From Roseovarius sp. THAF27 (GTDB lineage Bacteria; Pseudomonadota; Alphaproteobacteria; Rhodobacterales; Rhodobacteraceae), in NCBI RefSeq assembly GCF_009363655.1, contig NZ_CP045393.1:2852001-2916000 (forward strand): 64,000 nucleotides of DNA, given 5' to 3'. The translations under genes were made by a program, and so were the position numbers. Within the stretch, counting starts at the first letter, position 1, and each line of letters begins with the position of its first letter. Shown piece by piece: positions 34,979 through 43,668 of the stretch. The notes beneath the pieces were generated by a model, which saw only the letters and a program-made list of their open reading frames with translations, was not told the origin of the DNA and searched no databases.

Positions 34979-35559
34979 TGCTTATGGCCCGTCTCAAAGT
35001 TTCCCTGCGCAGCTTTCTTGAAGACACGCGCGGCTTGATCACGGTCGAAACCGTCCTGTCGATGCCGCTGCTCTTCTGGGCCATGACCGCCACCTTCGAC
35101 TTCTTCGAGATCCACCGTTACAAGAGCGTTCGCGAAAAGGGCACGTTCACGATCGCGGACATGATTTCTCGCGAGACCCGCGCCGGGGGCCTGACATCCA
35201 TCTATCTCGATAACGCCAAGATCCTGTTCGACGAGATCACCAATGACGACGGCGTGAACCAGATCCGCGTCTCGGTAGTGAAATACAGCGACCATAAAAA
35301 GGAGTACAGCATCGCGTGGTCCCAGGTGCGTGGCACCGGACCTTTGGTGCCGCTTACGGATGGAGACGTGAAGAACGCACACGCGAGCCTGCCGGATGTC
35401 AACCATGGCGAAGAGGTCATTCTGGTGGAATCGACTTCCAGCTACCAGCCGCTCTTCAACGTCGGTCTAGACGACGTGACCATTGGCACGCGGGTGTTCA
35501 GCGCGATCCGTTTCACAGCGCAGGTCTGCTACGAAGGGGTCTGCGGCCTGCAGAAGTGA
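34978..35559 (+). CDS. Second TadE-like minor pilin
   Basis: 193 residues. FLEDTRGLITVETVLSMPLLFWAMTATFDFFEIHR is the TadE-type acidic/Gly-helix N-terminus, followed by a soluble domain ending in a paired-Cys segment (AQVCYEGVCGLQK). ATG 34978 overlaps the previous stop (TGATG); ATG 34984 is an alternative. The three genes form a closed operon, with no tadA/B/C, rcpA or flp genes in this window. The main tad locus must therefore be elsewhere. Confidence 0.82.
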   Translation: MLMARLKVSLRSFLEDTRGLITVETVLSMPLLFWAMTATFDFFEIHRYKSVREKGTFTIADMISRETRAGGLTSIYLDNAKILFDEITNDDGVNQIRVSVVKYSDHKKEYSIAWSQVRGTGPLVPLTDGDVKNAHASLPDVNHGEEVILVESTSSYQPLFNVGLDDVTIGTRVFSAIRFTAQVCYEGVCGLQK

Positions 35560-35566
35560 TCGCGCC

Positions 35567-36043
35567 TCAGACGCGGTCTGCCATCAGGGCGGCGATCATC
35601 TCGGCCATCATCTTCGATTGATGCCCGGGCGTGACCCCGCCCAGCCCGATCCGGCGTCCCATTCGCCACCAAAGCCCCGGCCGCCAGCGTGCCGGGGCCT
35701 TGGTTTTAGCCTTGAGCAGGAACCCGTTGGACGGCTTGAAGGCGAAAAGGCCGCGGTCCATCGTCTCGATATCGCCAATGGACACGATGGCCTCGCCATC
35801 GCTGCTGCGCAGGCCGTCCCGCGTCAGCTCGACCCGCTGCGCCGTGGCCCGCCGCATCGCGTCCGCCATCCAGATCGCCGCCGCGCCCAGCAGGATCAGG
35901 AACACCTGCCAGCCGATCACCGCGAAAGGCCGCGTCAGGCCGATCCAGATCAGCAATGCGCCGAGCACCGCCAGACATCCGACCCCCAGGATGCGCCTGC
36001 CGGTAGAGGCCTGCATCACCGCCAGTATCTCGTCATCATGCAT
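35567..36043 (-). CDS. Two-helix membrane protein of unknown function
   Basis: 158 residues with two transmembrane helices (about 18-36 and 42-60) and a C-terminal cytoplasmic domain. The segment TAQRVELTRDGLRSSDGEAIVSIGDIETMDRGLFAFKPSNGFLL looks like a small PH-like beta domain. It converges with the TadE operon, with only seven bases between stops. No assigned function. Confidence 0.7.
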   Translation of the reverse strand: MHDDEILAVMQASTGRRILGVGCLAVLGALLIWIGLTRPFAVIGWQVFLILLGAAAIWMADAMRRATAQRVELTRDGLRSSDGEAIVSIGDIETMDRGLFAFKPSNGFLLKAKTKAPARWRPGLWWRMGRRIGLGGVTPGHQSKMMAEMIAALMADRV

Positions 36044-36124
36044 CCGTCCCGCCTCCTCGCCCGGATTTCGGCCTGATAGCGCGATTGCTCCGCGCGTGCG
36101 AGAGCGAAAAGACCCGCCGGCGCC

Positions 36125-36715
36125 TCAGCCGCCGACCATCCGGCGCACCATGTTCCAGTAGAGCGTCTCGACCTCGTCGAGGGTCAAACGTCCTTCCTCG
36201 CGGTACCATGTGTTCACACCCGTCAGCAGGGCGATCACCGCCATCGCCGTGATCCGTGGCTCGGCCACGGTAAAGACCCCCTGTGTCGTTCCTGCCGTCA
36301 GAATATCCTGCAGCCGGGTTTCATAGGCCCCGCGCAGCGCTGTAACGGTCTCGAAATTTTCTGGCGTGAGATTGCGCAGTTCCATGTAAGAAACGAAAAC
36401 GGCATCGGCCCGCTTCGTGTTGAACCGGATATGGAACCGGGCAAACGCCTCGAGCCGTGTGAAAGGATCCGCGCCTCCGGGATCCTCGGCGCACCAGGCC
36501 GCCAGCAAATCGTCCATATGCTCCTGCATCAGGTCGAAAAGAAGCGTCTGTTTATCGGGGGTATAATTGTAAAGCGCCCCGGCCTGAACGCCCACCTCCG
36601 CCGCAATCCGGCGCATCGACACCGCGGCAAAGCCGTGCTGCGCGAACAGCCGCAACGCGGCGTCACGGACCTTTGGTCCGGTGAAGTGCGAGTGGGAGCC
36701 TTGAGTGCGTGCCAT
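36125..36715 (-). CDS. TetR/AcrR-family transcriptional regulator
   Basis: 196 residues. The N-terminal TetR helix-turn-helix (about 12-60) reads VRDAALRLFAQHGFAAVSMRRIAAEVGVQAGALYNYTPDKQTLL. The C-terminal ligand domain resembles the TetR_C_33-type found with acyl-CoA metabolism (RADAVFVSYMELRNLTPENFETV). The start at 36715 is chosen over longer frames, since the N-terminus fits and a likely self-operator lies directly upstream at 36729-36744. The ligand is unknown. Confidence 0.9.
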   Translation of the reverse strand: MARTQGSHSHFTGPKVRDAALRLFAQHGFAAVSMRRIAAEVGVQAGALYNYTPDKQTLLFDLMQEHMDDLLAAWCAEDPGGADPFTRLEAFARFHIRFNTKRADAVFVSYMELRNLTPENFETVTALRGAYETRLQDILTAGTTQGVFTVAEPRITAMAVIALLTGVNTWYREEGRLTLDEVETLYWNMVRRMVGG

Positions 36716-36728
36716 GACAACTGAATAA

Positions 36729-36744
36729 CTGAACACCCGTTCAG
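36729..36744. promoter_or_regulatory. Palindromic operator of the TetR regulator
   Basis: CTGAAC and GTTCAG form a perfect 6-bp inverted repeat with a 4-base spacer, 14 bases upstream of the TetR start codon. This is the classical place for autorepression. The divergent lipoprotein gene starts about 50 bases away and could share the control. Confidence 0.6.
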
Positions 36745-36796
36745 AAAAAAGCCCTGCTTGCCTGCACCCTGCGATCAGTGGCATGACAGTTGCACC

Positions 36797-37111
36797 ATGC
36801 CGACACTGTGCCGACCTCCGCGCGTTTTCGCTTTCTTGCTGACCGTCACCCTGGCGGGCTGCACGCAGTTTCCCGAGTTGGATAGCGCAACTTCGGCCGA
36901 GACACGTCGCGCGCCCTATCCATCCTTGTTGCCGGTAGAAGACCTGCGCGCCCGGGTGGACGCACCACGCGTCACCGACCAGACAACCCGCGCGCTGGAG
37001 AGCCGCGTGGCGAACCTGCGCGCGCGAGCCGAGCGCCTGCGCGGAACGGTCATAGACCAGACGTCGCGTGCCCGGCTTGACCGGAAGATCACCATCGACG
37101 TTCCGCAATGA
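36797..37111 (+). CDS. Small lipoprotein
   Basis: 104 residues with a lipoprotein signal peptide: FAFLLTVTLAGC, lipobox LAGC at about residue 22. The mature part is short, charged and predicted helical (LRARVDAPRVTDQTTRALESRVANLRARAERLRG), compatible with a coiled coil. Divergent from the TetR gene. No conserved domain is recognised. Confidence 0.75.
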   Translation: MPTLCRPPRVFAFLLTVTLAGCTQFPELDSATSAETRRAPYPSLLPVEDLRARVDAPRVTDQTTRALESRVANLRARAERLRGTVIDQTSRARLDRKITIDVPQ

Positions 37112-37155
37112 GGCAGGCCACCCCGCGCGCCCGAAATCTGCAACAGATTTCGTTC

Positions 37156-37176
37156 CGTTTTCTTTTCAAGAAAACG
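37156..37176. promoter_or_regulatory. Perfect inverted repeat upstream of hom
   Basis: CGTTTTCTT (37156-37164) and AAGAAAACG (37168-37176) surround TTC. With such AT-rich arms it is more like an operator or a short hairpin than a terminator. It lies in the 158-base gap between the lipoprotein and hom. Confidence 0.35.
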
Positions 37177-37269
37177 TCCGTGTAGCACGCAAAACCCGCG
37201 TTGCATGGCATAACGCAACCGGCTAAACCCCGGCCAAACCTGTCTCGATCACGTCTCAAGGATATACAC

Positions 37270-38556
37270 ATGACCACCCCCATTCGCCTCGGGATTGCCG
37301 GGCTCGGCACCGTTGGCACTGGTGTCGTCAAGATCGTCCGGCAAAAGGCCAACCTGCTGGCCGCCCGCGCCGGACGCCCCATCGAGATCACGGCCGTATC
37401 CGCAAGGACCCGTGACAAGGACCGCGGCGTGTCGCTGGCCTCGTACGATTGGGAAGATGATCCAGTCGCGCTTGCGACCCGCGATGACGTGGATGTCTAC
37501 GTCGAACTCATGGGGGGCTCCGACGGCCCCGCCAAGGCCGCGACAGAAGCCGCGTTGGCCGCAGGCAAGGATGTGGTCACCGCGAACAAGGCGATGCTGG
37601 CAATGCACGGGCAAGCCCTTGCCGAACAGGCCGAGGCCGCGGGCCGCGTCCTGCGCTTCGAGGCGGCGGTAGCCGGGGGCATTCCTGTCGTAAAGGCCCT
37701 GACCGAAGGACTTGCCGGCAACGAGATCACCCGCGTCATGGGGGTGATGAACGGAACCTGCAACTATATCCTGACCCGTATGCAGGCTTCGGGTCTGCCC
37801 TATGACGATGTGTTCGAAGAGGCCAACCAACTGGGCTTTCTCGAGGCCGATCCCGAACTCGACGTGGGCGGCATCGACGCGGGCCACAAGCTGGCCATCC
37901 TCGCCTCGATCGCCTTCGGCACTCAGGTTGATTTCAACGCCGTCAGTCTCGAGGGGATCCAGAAGATCACGATCGAGGACATCAAGCAGGCCGCGGACAT
38001 GGGCTACCGCATCAAGCTCCTGGGCGTCGCCCGGATGACAGGTCGCGGGCTGGAACAACGCATGTCGCCCTGCCTCGTGCCCAAGAACTCGCCGCTGGGC
38101 CAGCTCGAGGGCGGCACCAACATGGTGGTACTCGAAGGCGACGCCGTGGAGCAGATCGTTCTACGCGGCCCGGGCGCGGGCGAAGGTCCGACCGCCAGCG
38201 CGGTGATGGGCGACATCATGGATATCGCACGCGGCATCCGCATTCCTGTCTTCGGCATGCCTGCGGCCGAGCTTTCCAGCCCGGCCACCGCATGCGAGGC
38301 CGCGCCGGTGCCTTACTACCTGCGAATGGCGCTGCACGACAAACCCGGCGCGCTGGCAAAGGTGGCCACGATCCTCGGCAATGCCGGCGTTTCAATTGAC
38401 CGGATGCGACAGTACCGCCACGAAGAAGACACTGCTCCGGTACTGATTGTCACCCACAAGACCGCGCCGTCGGCTCTCGTCGCCGCGCTCGAAGCGTTGT
38501 CTCAGGTGGATGTCGTCGCGTCAGCCCCTGTCGCCCTGCGCATCGAAAGCGTATGA
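37270..38556 (+). CDS. hom: Homoserine dehydrogenase
   Basis: 428 residues. The Rossmann motif LGIAGLGTVGTGVVKIV is at the N-terminus. The catalytic block includes GVMNGTCNYILTRM, EADPELDVGGIDAGHKLAIL and the Lys/Asp active-site residues. A C-terminal ACT regulatory domain (YYLRMALHDKPGALAKVATIL to the end) suggests feedback control by threonine. It reduces aspartate semialdehyde to homoserine for Thr/Met/Ile synthesis. The start at 37270 gives the family N-terminus. It precedes glpX and recJ, an order often kept in Rhodobacterales. Confidence 0.96.
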   Translation: MTTPIRLGIAGLGTVGTGVVKIVRQKANLLAARAGRPIEITAVSARTRDKDRGVSLASYDWEDDPVALATRDDVDVYVELMGGSDGPAKAATEAALAAGKDVVTANKAMLAMHGQALAEQAEAAGRVLRFEAAVAGGIPVVKALTEGLAGNEITRVMGVMNGTCNYILTRMQASGLPYDDVFEEANQLGFLEADPELDVGGIDAGHKLAILASIAFGTQVDFNAVSLEGIQKITIEDIKQAADMGYRIKLLGVARMTGRGLEQRMSPCLVPKNSPLGQLEGGTNMVVLEGDAVEQIVLRGPGAGEGPTASAVMGDIMDIARGIRIPVFGMPAAELSSPATACEAAPVPYYLRMALHDKPGALAKVATILGNAGVSIDRMRQYRHEEDTAPVLIVTHKTAPSALVAALEALSQVDVVASAPVALRIESV

Positions 38557-38808
38557 TCCGGTGACAGGCGTGCGGGCCAGAGCCGCGCGCCTGCACAGTT
38601 GGCCGGCGCTGATCTTCGAGGCCCCGGTGGCGCCACGCTGGAAGACCCGGATCAACGCCTGTTCGCAATGCCGAAACCTGCCCTGAACTCCGCCACGCCG
38701 GGCGGGGCATCGCGCCGTGCAATCGCCCTCGCCGGAAATCTATGCTTCATGTTTGCGCACGAACGCTTTAGAGAACCCTCGACCTCATTCAACCAAGGCC
38801 ACGCCGCA

Positions 38809-39771
38809 ATGTCCAAATCCGCCTCTTTCAATGACGCTCTCCTGTCACTCGCCTTGGCCCGCGTGTCGGAACAGGCTGCACTTGCCTGCCGCCCGCTGAT
38901 CGGCCGCGGCGACGAGAAAGCCGCCGACCAGGCCGCCGTGAACGCGATGCGACAGGAGCTTGGCGCCATGGACATCGCCGGTACCGTGGTGATCGGCGAG
39001 GGCGAACGCGACGAGGCGCCGATGCTGTACATCGGCGAGGAAGTGGGCACCGGAAACGGTCCCGAAGTCGACATCGCGCTGGACCCGCTCGAAGGCACGA
39101 CTATCACCGCCAAGGCCATGCCCAACGCGCTGACAGTCATTTCCATGGCGCCGCGTGGCACGATGTTGCATGCGCCGGACGTCTATATGGACAAACTGGC
39201 CGTCGGTCCGGGATATCCCGATGGCGTCGTCTCGCTTGACATGTCTCCCGCCGAGCGGGTGACGGCTCTGGCCAAGGCCAAGGGGGTGGAACCCTCCGAG
39301 ATAACCGTCTGCGTTCTCGAACGTCCTCGTCACGAATCCACCATCGCGGAACTGCGCGCCACAGGCGCCTCCATCTTCCTCATCGGCGATGGCGATGTGG
39401 CCGGTGTCATGCATTGCGCCGACCCCGAGACGACCGGCATCGACATGTACATGGGCTCCGGCGGCGCGCCCGAGGGTGTTCTGGCGGCCGGCGCCCTGAA
39501 ATGTCTCGGCGGTCAGATCTGGGGCCGGCTGCTATTCCGCAACGATGACGAGCGTGCTCGCGCCGAGAAGGCCGGCATCACCGACTTTGACCGCGTCTAC
39601 ACCCGTGACGAGATGGTGTCGTCCGACGTGATCTTTGCCGCGACCGGCGTCACCCAGGGTTCGCTCGTCGCGGGTCTCAAGCCGCGCGGCGACAGTATTG
39701 AAACCCAAACGCTGCTGCTGCGTTCCTCTACCGGAGAACGCCGTATCATGACTTGCCGCCATCCGATCTGA
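38809..39771 (+). CDS. glpX: Class II fructose-1,6-bisphosphatase
   Basis: 320 residues of the GlpX family. Metal- and substrate-binding motifs are VVIGEGERDEAPMLYIGE, VDIALDPLEGTT, GDGDVAGVM and the Gly-rich MGSGGAPEGVLAAGAL. It dephosphorylates fructose 1,6-bisphosphate in gluconeogenesis, fitting an organism that grows on amino and organic acids. ATG 38809 is chosen because the protein family starts there (MSKSASFNDALLSLALARVS). A 252-base gap separates it from hom and shows no other gene. Confidence 0.96.
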   Translation: MSKSASFNDALLSLALARVSEQAALACRPLIGRGDEKAADQAAVNAMRQELGAMDIAGTVVIGEGERDEAPMLYIGEEVGTGNGPEVDIALDPLEGTTITAKAMPNALTVISMAPRGTMLHAPDVYMDKLAVGPGYPDGVVSLDMSPAERVTALAKAKGVEPSEITVCVLERPRHESTIAELRATGASIFLIGDGDVAGVMHCADPETTGIDMYMGSGGAPEGVLAAGALKCLGGQIWGRLLFRNDDERARAEKAGITDFDRVYTRDEMVSSDVIFAATGVTQGSLVAGLKPRGDSIETQTLLLRSSTGERRIMTCRHPI

Positions 39772-39776
39772 GACCG

Positions 39777-40340
39777 ATGCTTCCTGCTCTTGTACTCATT
39801 GATTTTCAAACTGGTTTCGAAGCCGATTTTTGGGGCGCTCGCAACAATCCAGACGCGGAAGAGCGGGCGGCACAGCTGCTCTCCGCATGGCGAGAGCGCG
39901 CCGGCCCCATTTGTCACGTTCTGCACCTCAGCAAGGTGGTGGGCAGCCCGCTGCACCCAGACTCCGGCGGATGCGAATTCAAGCCCGAATTGACGCCGCT
40001 GAACGGCGAGCCAATCTTCGAAAAATCGACGAACTCCGCTTTCGTCGATCCCGCATTGCCGTCCCACCTGCAATATCTCAACGTCCCCGAGCTTGTGATC
40101 TGTGGTCTGACAACACCGCATTGCGTTTCCACCAATGTGCGGTGGGCCGACAACCTGGGCTACGATGTGACCCTTGCCCACGATGCGTGCGCGGCTTTTT
40201 CCTTTTCTGCCGATACCGGCTGGAACCCTGATCTGTCACCGATGGATCCCGAGCCCATTCATGCGACGGCCGTATCGCACCTGCACGGCGAATTCTGCAG
40301 AGCCCGCTCCGTTGCGGCGATTCTCCGCGACCTTCAATGA
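39777..40340 (+). CDS. Isochorismatase-family cysteine hydrolase
   Basis: 187 residues. The catalytic triad of the family is visible: the Asp in LVLIDFQTGFE, a Lys in the middle region, and the nucleophilic Cys in VICGLTTPHCVSTNVRWA. Members hydrolyse amides such as nicotinamide, or act on isochorismate. The substrate is unknown here. It sits between glpX and recJ, five bases after glpX and overlapping recJ by four bases, so it is probably co-transcribed. Confidence 0.88.
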   Translation: MLPALVLIDFQTGFEADFWGARNNPDAEERAAQLLSAWRERAGPICHVLHLSKVVGSPLHPDSGGCEFKPELTPLNGEPIFEKSTNSAFVDPALPSHLQYLNVPELVICGLTTPHCVSTNVRWADNLGYDVTLAHDACAAFSFSADTGWNPDLSPMDPEPIHATAVSHLHGEFCRARSVAAILRDLQ

Positions 40341-42079
40341 GCTTTCTGGGCGTCGCACGCTCTTTGACCGACCGCTGCTGGGTCGGCCCAACGCCGGCAA
40401 TAGACCGGCTGGCAGAAGCAATGGCGCAAGAGACGGCACTTCCGCGCCCGCTTTGCCAGACGCTCTGCCGTCTCGACGTGGCTCCATCCGATGCCACGAC
40501 CTACCTTGAGCCCAAGCTGCGCGATCTAATGCCCGACCCCCGCAGCCTCAAGGACATGGAAACCGCCGCGGCGCGCTTTCTCGCCGCGGTCGAGCGGAAC
40601 GAGAAGATCGCCGTTTTCGCCGATTATGATGTCGATGGGGGCTGTTCTGCTGCCTTGCTGATCGACTGGCTTCGGCAGATGGGACGCTCCGCAACGCTTT
40701 ACGTTCCCGACCGCATCGACGAGGGCTATGGGCCGAACGCTCCGGCCATGACCGAATTGGCGGCGGCCCATGACCTCATCCTGTGTGTCGATTGCGGCAC
40801 GCTCAGTCATGACGCGCTTGCAGCGGTCACAAGCGCCGACGTTCTGGTCCTCGATCACCATCTGGGCGGCGAAAGCCTTCCGCCCGCATTGGCGGTCGTC
40901 AATCCGAACCGGCAAGATGAAAGCGGCGACCTGGCGCACCTCTGCGCTGCCGCCGTGGTGTTCCTCATGCTGGTCGAAGCCGGTCGCCAATTGCGCGAAG
41001 CCGGAAAACCGGGCCCGGACCTGATGGCGATGCTCGATCTGGTGGCCCTTGCCACTGTCGCGGACGTGGCGCCGCTGCGCGACGTCAATCGCGCGTTCGT
41101 GCGAACGGGCCTCGCGGTCATGGGCAAACGCCTTCGCCCCGGGCTTGTGGCGCTGTGCGATATCGGACGCGTCAATACCGCCCCGTCCTCGTATCACCTG
41201 GGCTTTGTTCTTGGCCCCCGTGTCAATGCCGGCGGCCGGGTGGGCCGCGCTGATCTCGGCGCTCGCCTGCTTGCCTGCACCGATCCGGCCGAGGCCATCT
41301 CCCTGGCCGAAAAGCTCGACGAACTGAACACCGAACGCCGCGATGTCGAAACCGTCGTTCGGGCCGCGGCGCTGGACCAAGCTGAAACCCGCGGTCTCGA
41401 TGCACCACTCGTCTGGGCAGCGGGTGACGGATGGCACCCCGGCGTTGTCGGCATCGTCGCCTCGCGTCTGAAGGAAGCCACGAACCGCCCGGCCATCGTG
41501 ATCGGATTCGACGGCGACGAGGGAAAGGGCTCTGGCCGATCCGTTTCGGGCGTCGACCTGGGCCACGCCATTCAACGCCTGGCCGCCGAAGGCCTTTTGC
41601 TGAAAGGCGGAGGGCACAAAATGGCAGCTGGCCTTACGGTCGCACGCGCCAACCTTGAGGCGGCTATGGACCGGCTGTCAGAATTGCTTGCGCGACAAGG
41701 CGCCGGATCGACCGGGCCGGCGGATCTTACCTTGGACGGTATTCTGATGCCCGGCGCCGCGTCCCCGGAACTGGTCAATCAAATCGAGAACGCAGGCCCC
41801 TTTGGCGCCGGCGCTCCCGGCCCGCGCTACGCGTTCCCGGACATGACGATCGGTTTCGCCAAACGCGTAGGCGAAAGCCACCTGAAGCTACGCTTCGGCG
41901 ACGGCACCGGTGCGAACCTCGACGCCATAGCGTTCGGTGCCTACGATACCCTATTGGGAAAGACCCTGGAAGAGCATGGTGGCCAACGCTTTCATCTGGC
42001 GGGACGCCTCGACATAAACAGCTGGGGCGGACGTCAGACTGTCCAACTTCGCCTCGAGGACGCGGCTTTGGCGGGCTGA
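40337..42079 (+). CDS. recJ: Single-stranded-DNA-specific exonuclease RecJ
   Basis: 580 residues, normal length. The DHH domain motifs are in order: FADYDVDGGCSAALLIDWL, LILCVDCGT and LDHHLGGESLP. The DHHA1 domain has GDGWHPGVVGIVASRL and the Gly-rich LLKGGGHKMAAGLT. A C-terminal OB-fold (FAKRVGESHLKLRFGD) completes it. It degrades 5' single strands in recombination and repair. ATG 40337 overlaps the upstream stop. Confidence 0.96.
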   Translation: MSFLGVARSLTDRCWVGPTPAIDRLAEAMAQETALPRPLCQTLCRLDVAPSDATTYLEPKLRDLMPDPRSLKDMETAAARFLAAVERNEKIAVFADYDVDGGCSAALLIDWLRQMGRSATLYVPDRIDEGYGPNAPAMTELAAAHDLILCVDCGTLSHDALAAVTSADVLVLDHHLGGESLPPALAVVNPNRQDESGDLAHLCAAAVVFLMLVEAGRQLREAGKPGPDLMAMLDLVALATVADVAPLRDVNRAFVRTGLAVMGKRLRPGLVALCDIGRVNTAPSSYHLGFVLGPRVNAGGRVGRADLGARLLACTDPAEAISLAEKLDELNTERRDVETVVRAAALDQAETRGLDAPLVWAAGDGWHPGVVGIVASRLKEATNRPAIVIGFDGDEGKGSGRSVSGVDLGHAIQRLAAEGLLLKGGGHKMAAGLTVARANLEAAMDRLSELLARQGAGSTGPADLTLDGILMPGAASPELVNQIENAGPFGAGAPGPRYAFPDMTIGFAKRVGESHLKLRFGDGTGANLDAIAFGAYDTLLGKTLEEHGGQRFHLAGRLDINSWGGRQTVQLRLEDAALAG

Positions 42080-42181
42080 CCAAACAGCGTACCCGACAGC
42101 TTAAACTGACTGCAAAAATATCCAAGAATTCTCTTGCGCAGCGCGCGGCTTTTTCATAGGTACTCGCTCACGCCAAGGCTT

Positions 42182-42256
42182 GGCCCGTTCGTCTATCGGT
42201 TAGGACGCCAGGTTTTCAACCTGGAAAGAGGGGTTCGATTCCCCTACGGGCTGCCA
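42182..42256 (+). tRNA. tRNA-Glu (anticodon TTC), with encoded CCA
   Basis: The acceptor arms GGCCCGT (42182-42188) and ACGGGCT (closing at 42246-42252) pair, with one G-T. The D arm GTCTATCGGTTAGGAC, the anticodon loop TTTTCAA flanked by CCAGG/CCTGG, and the T arm AGGGGTTCGATTCCCCT are all intact. A discriminator G and CCA follow. Its last 16 bases form the left attachment site of the element that begins right after it. Confidence 0.96.
42241..42256 (+). repeat. attL, left copy of the 16-bp core
   Basis: CCCCTACGGGCTGCCA, the T-arm/acceptor end of tRNA-Glu, is repeated exactly at 54924-54939. This is the standard footprint of tyrosine-integrase insertion into a tRNA 3' end. Confidence 0.93.
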
Positions 42257-42301
42257 TTTGATTTTTTATTCCCAGAAAATCAGCAGCTTAAGTCCCAAAA
42301 T

Positions 42302-42343
42302 TGTCCCACCCGTTCAAACCGGGGCAAAAAGTGGGACACTTTT
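42302..42343. repeat. Left-end integrase arm-type sites
   Basis: TGTCCCAC at 42302-42309 and its reverse complement GTGGGACA at 42331-42338 (followed by CTTTT) lie 45-85 bases from the core. The same octamer recurs at the right end of the element, so these are likely integrase arm-binding sites. Confidence 0.6.
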
Positions 42344-43397
42344 ACCCCGCTTCTGTTCCTCCCGTCATCTTGCGAAAGGCCGCCTCCGCTCGCGTCCGCT
42401 GGCTTGCTGCCTTCGTGTAGCGGGTGACTTCTTTGCTGGTCTGGTGCCCGGTGATAGCCATGATCTCGAACTCGGTGCAGCCCAGTTCTGCGAGCCGTGC
42501 GGCAGCCGCCTTCCGCAGCCCGTGAATCGAGCAATGCGGTAGCCCGGCATCATCGCACCACTTCCGAACCTTGTTACCGAATCCATTGTTCGTAAACGGG
42601 CGGCCGTAGTCGGTCCGCAGGAAGGTCAGGTCGCCTGCCGGGCTGGCGTCGATGATCCGTTGTAGTTCCGGAATGATCGGAATTTCGAGTTTCACCGGGT
42701 GGCGGTTGCGTCCCTTGTGCTGGGTGAAGACCAGCCACCCCTTCTGGACGTGCTGGCGGCCGAACTGAACCAGATCACTGCGCCGCTGGCCCGTGTAGAG
42801 CGCCAGTGCGAGCGCCAGACGGGCCGTGGTGCCAATCGGATGCTTTTCCTCGAATTGCTCTATCTCGGCCAGCGTCCACGAATGGTAGCCTTCCGAATTG
42901 GACCGCAGAAGTTCAACGTCCGCCGCCGGGTTGAAGTCGTGGTGATCGTATCGCAAAGCAAAGCGGAAAAGCTGGCGCAGTACCTTGACCAAGCTGTTAG
43001 CGGCCTCGGGCGTGGCTATCATCTCGTCTCGCCGGGTTCGGATATGCCGTGGCAGCATCAGTTTGTAGGGCTTGTCGCCATTGCCCTTGTGCTGAGCGAA
43101 GCGTTCGAGGATACGGCGGCGCGTCATCTGCGTTTTCGGGTCCAACTCCGCCCACATCGCCGATTTGTAGTATTGAGCGCAGAGCCACTTGAACGATCCG
43201 GGCAGAACTCGACCGGGTCTCTCGCTCTTGGGCTTTGTATCCTTCGGCGGGCGTGAAGCCGCCCGGTAGTCCGCCAGAAACTCGGGTGATCCGGCAGGAC
43301 CGCGCAGGCGCACCTTGTGCCCATTGCGCCGGTAGTAAAGCCGGACATTACCGTGGCGGTCGGTATCCTCCACCACGTATTTCAATCGCATTTTCAT
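42342..43397 (-). CDS. int: Tyrosine-type site-specific integrase
   Basis: 351 residues. An N-terminal arm-binding/SAM-like part (about 1-160) precedes the catalytic domain. Catalytic residues of the tyrosine recombinases are visible: Arg in LYTGQRRSDLV, the HGLRK box in CSIHGLRKAAAARL, the His of ITGHQTSKEV and the nucleophile Tyr in VTRYTKAASQ. The start at 43397 is chosen because GAGGA stands five bases before it; the frame extends to 43412. Its gene end lies about 90 bases from the tRNA-Glu end it should recognise, and its stop codon overlaps a putative arm site. Confidence 0.93.
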   Translation of the reverse strand: MKMRLKYVVEDTDRHGNVRLYYRRNGHKVRLRGPAGSPEFLADYRAASRPPKDTKPKSERPGRVLPGSFKWLCAQYYKSAMWAELDPKTQMTRRRILERFAQHKGNGDKPYKLMLPRHIRTRRDEMIATPEAANSLVKVLRQLFRFALRYDHHDFNPAADVELLRSNSEGYHSWTLAEIEQFEEKHPIGTTARLALALALYTGQRRSDLVQFGRQHVQKGWLVFTQHKGRNRHPVKLEIPIIPELQRIIDASPAGDLTFLRTDYGRPFTNNGFGNKVRKWCDDAGLPHCSIHGLRKAAAARLAELGCTEFEIMAITGHQTSKEVTRYTKAASQRTRAEAAFRKMTGGTEAG

Positions 43398-43412
43398 GGA
43401 ATCCTCGGGCAT

Positions 43413-43664
43413 CTATTCATCCCAAGGATTGTGGTCCGAGTCGTCTCCCCCGGGCAAGAGGTCAAAAGAACGGTCCAAAGCACGCACGTCCCACACTCGC
43501 CGCCCGTCGATTCTCTTCGGTTTGGGCATCCGCCCATCGGCCACCATCGCATCGAATTTGGACGCCCCGACGCCGATGTATTCTGCCGCCTCCACGCGCG
43601 ACAGCCCCCGCCGCGTGGGCGGCGGAAGCGGTGCGCTCTTAGCGTGGAGAACGGCCTGAGTCAT
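43413..43664 (-). CDS. alpA: AlpA-like helix-turn-helix regulator/excisionase
   Basis: 83 residues. The core RRGLSRVEAAEYIGVGASKFDAMVADGRMPKPKRIDGRRVWDVRALD is an AlpA/MerR-like winged helix of the excisionase type. It lies directly upstream of the integrase, with 15 bases between. In Gram-negative PICIs an AlpA homologue beside int is a hallmark and controls induction and excision. It may also bind the origin or att repeats. The C-terminus is acidic (DDSDHNPWDE). Confidence 0.82.
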   Translation of the reverse strand: MTQAVLHAKSAPLPPPTRRGLSRVEAAEYIGVGASKFDAMVADGRMPKPKRIDGRRVWDVRALDRSFDLLPGGDDSDHNPWDE

Positions 43665-43668
43665 CGAG

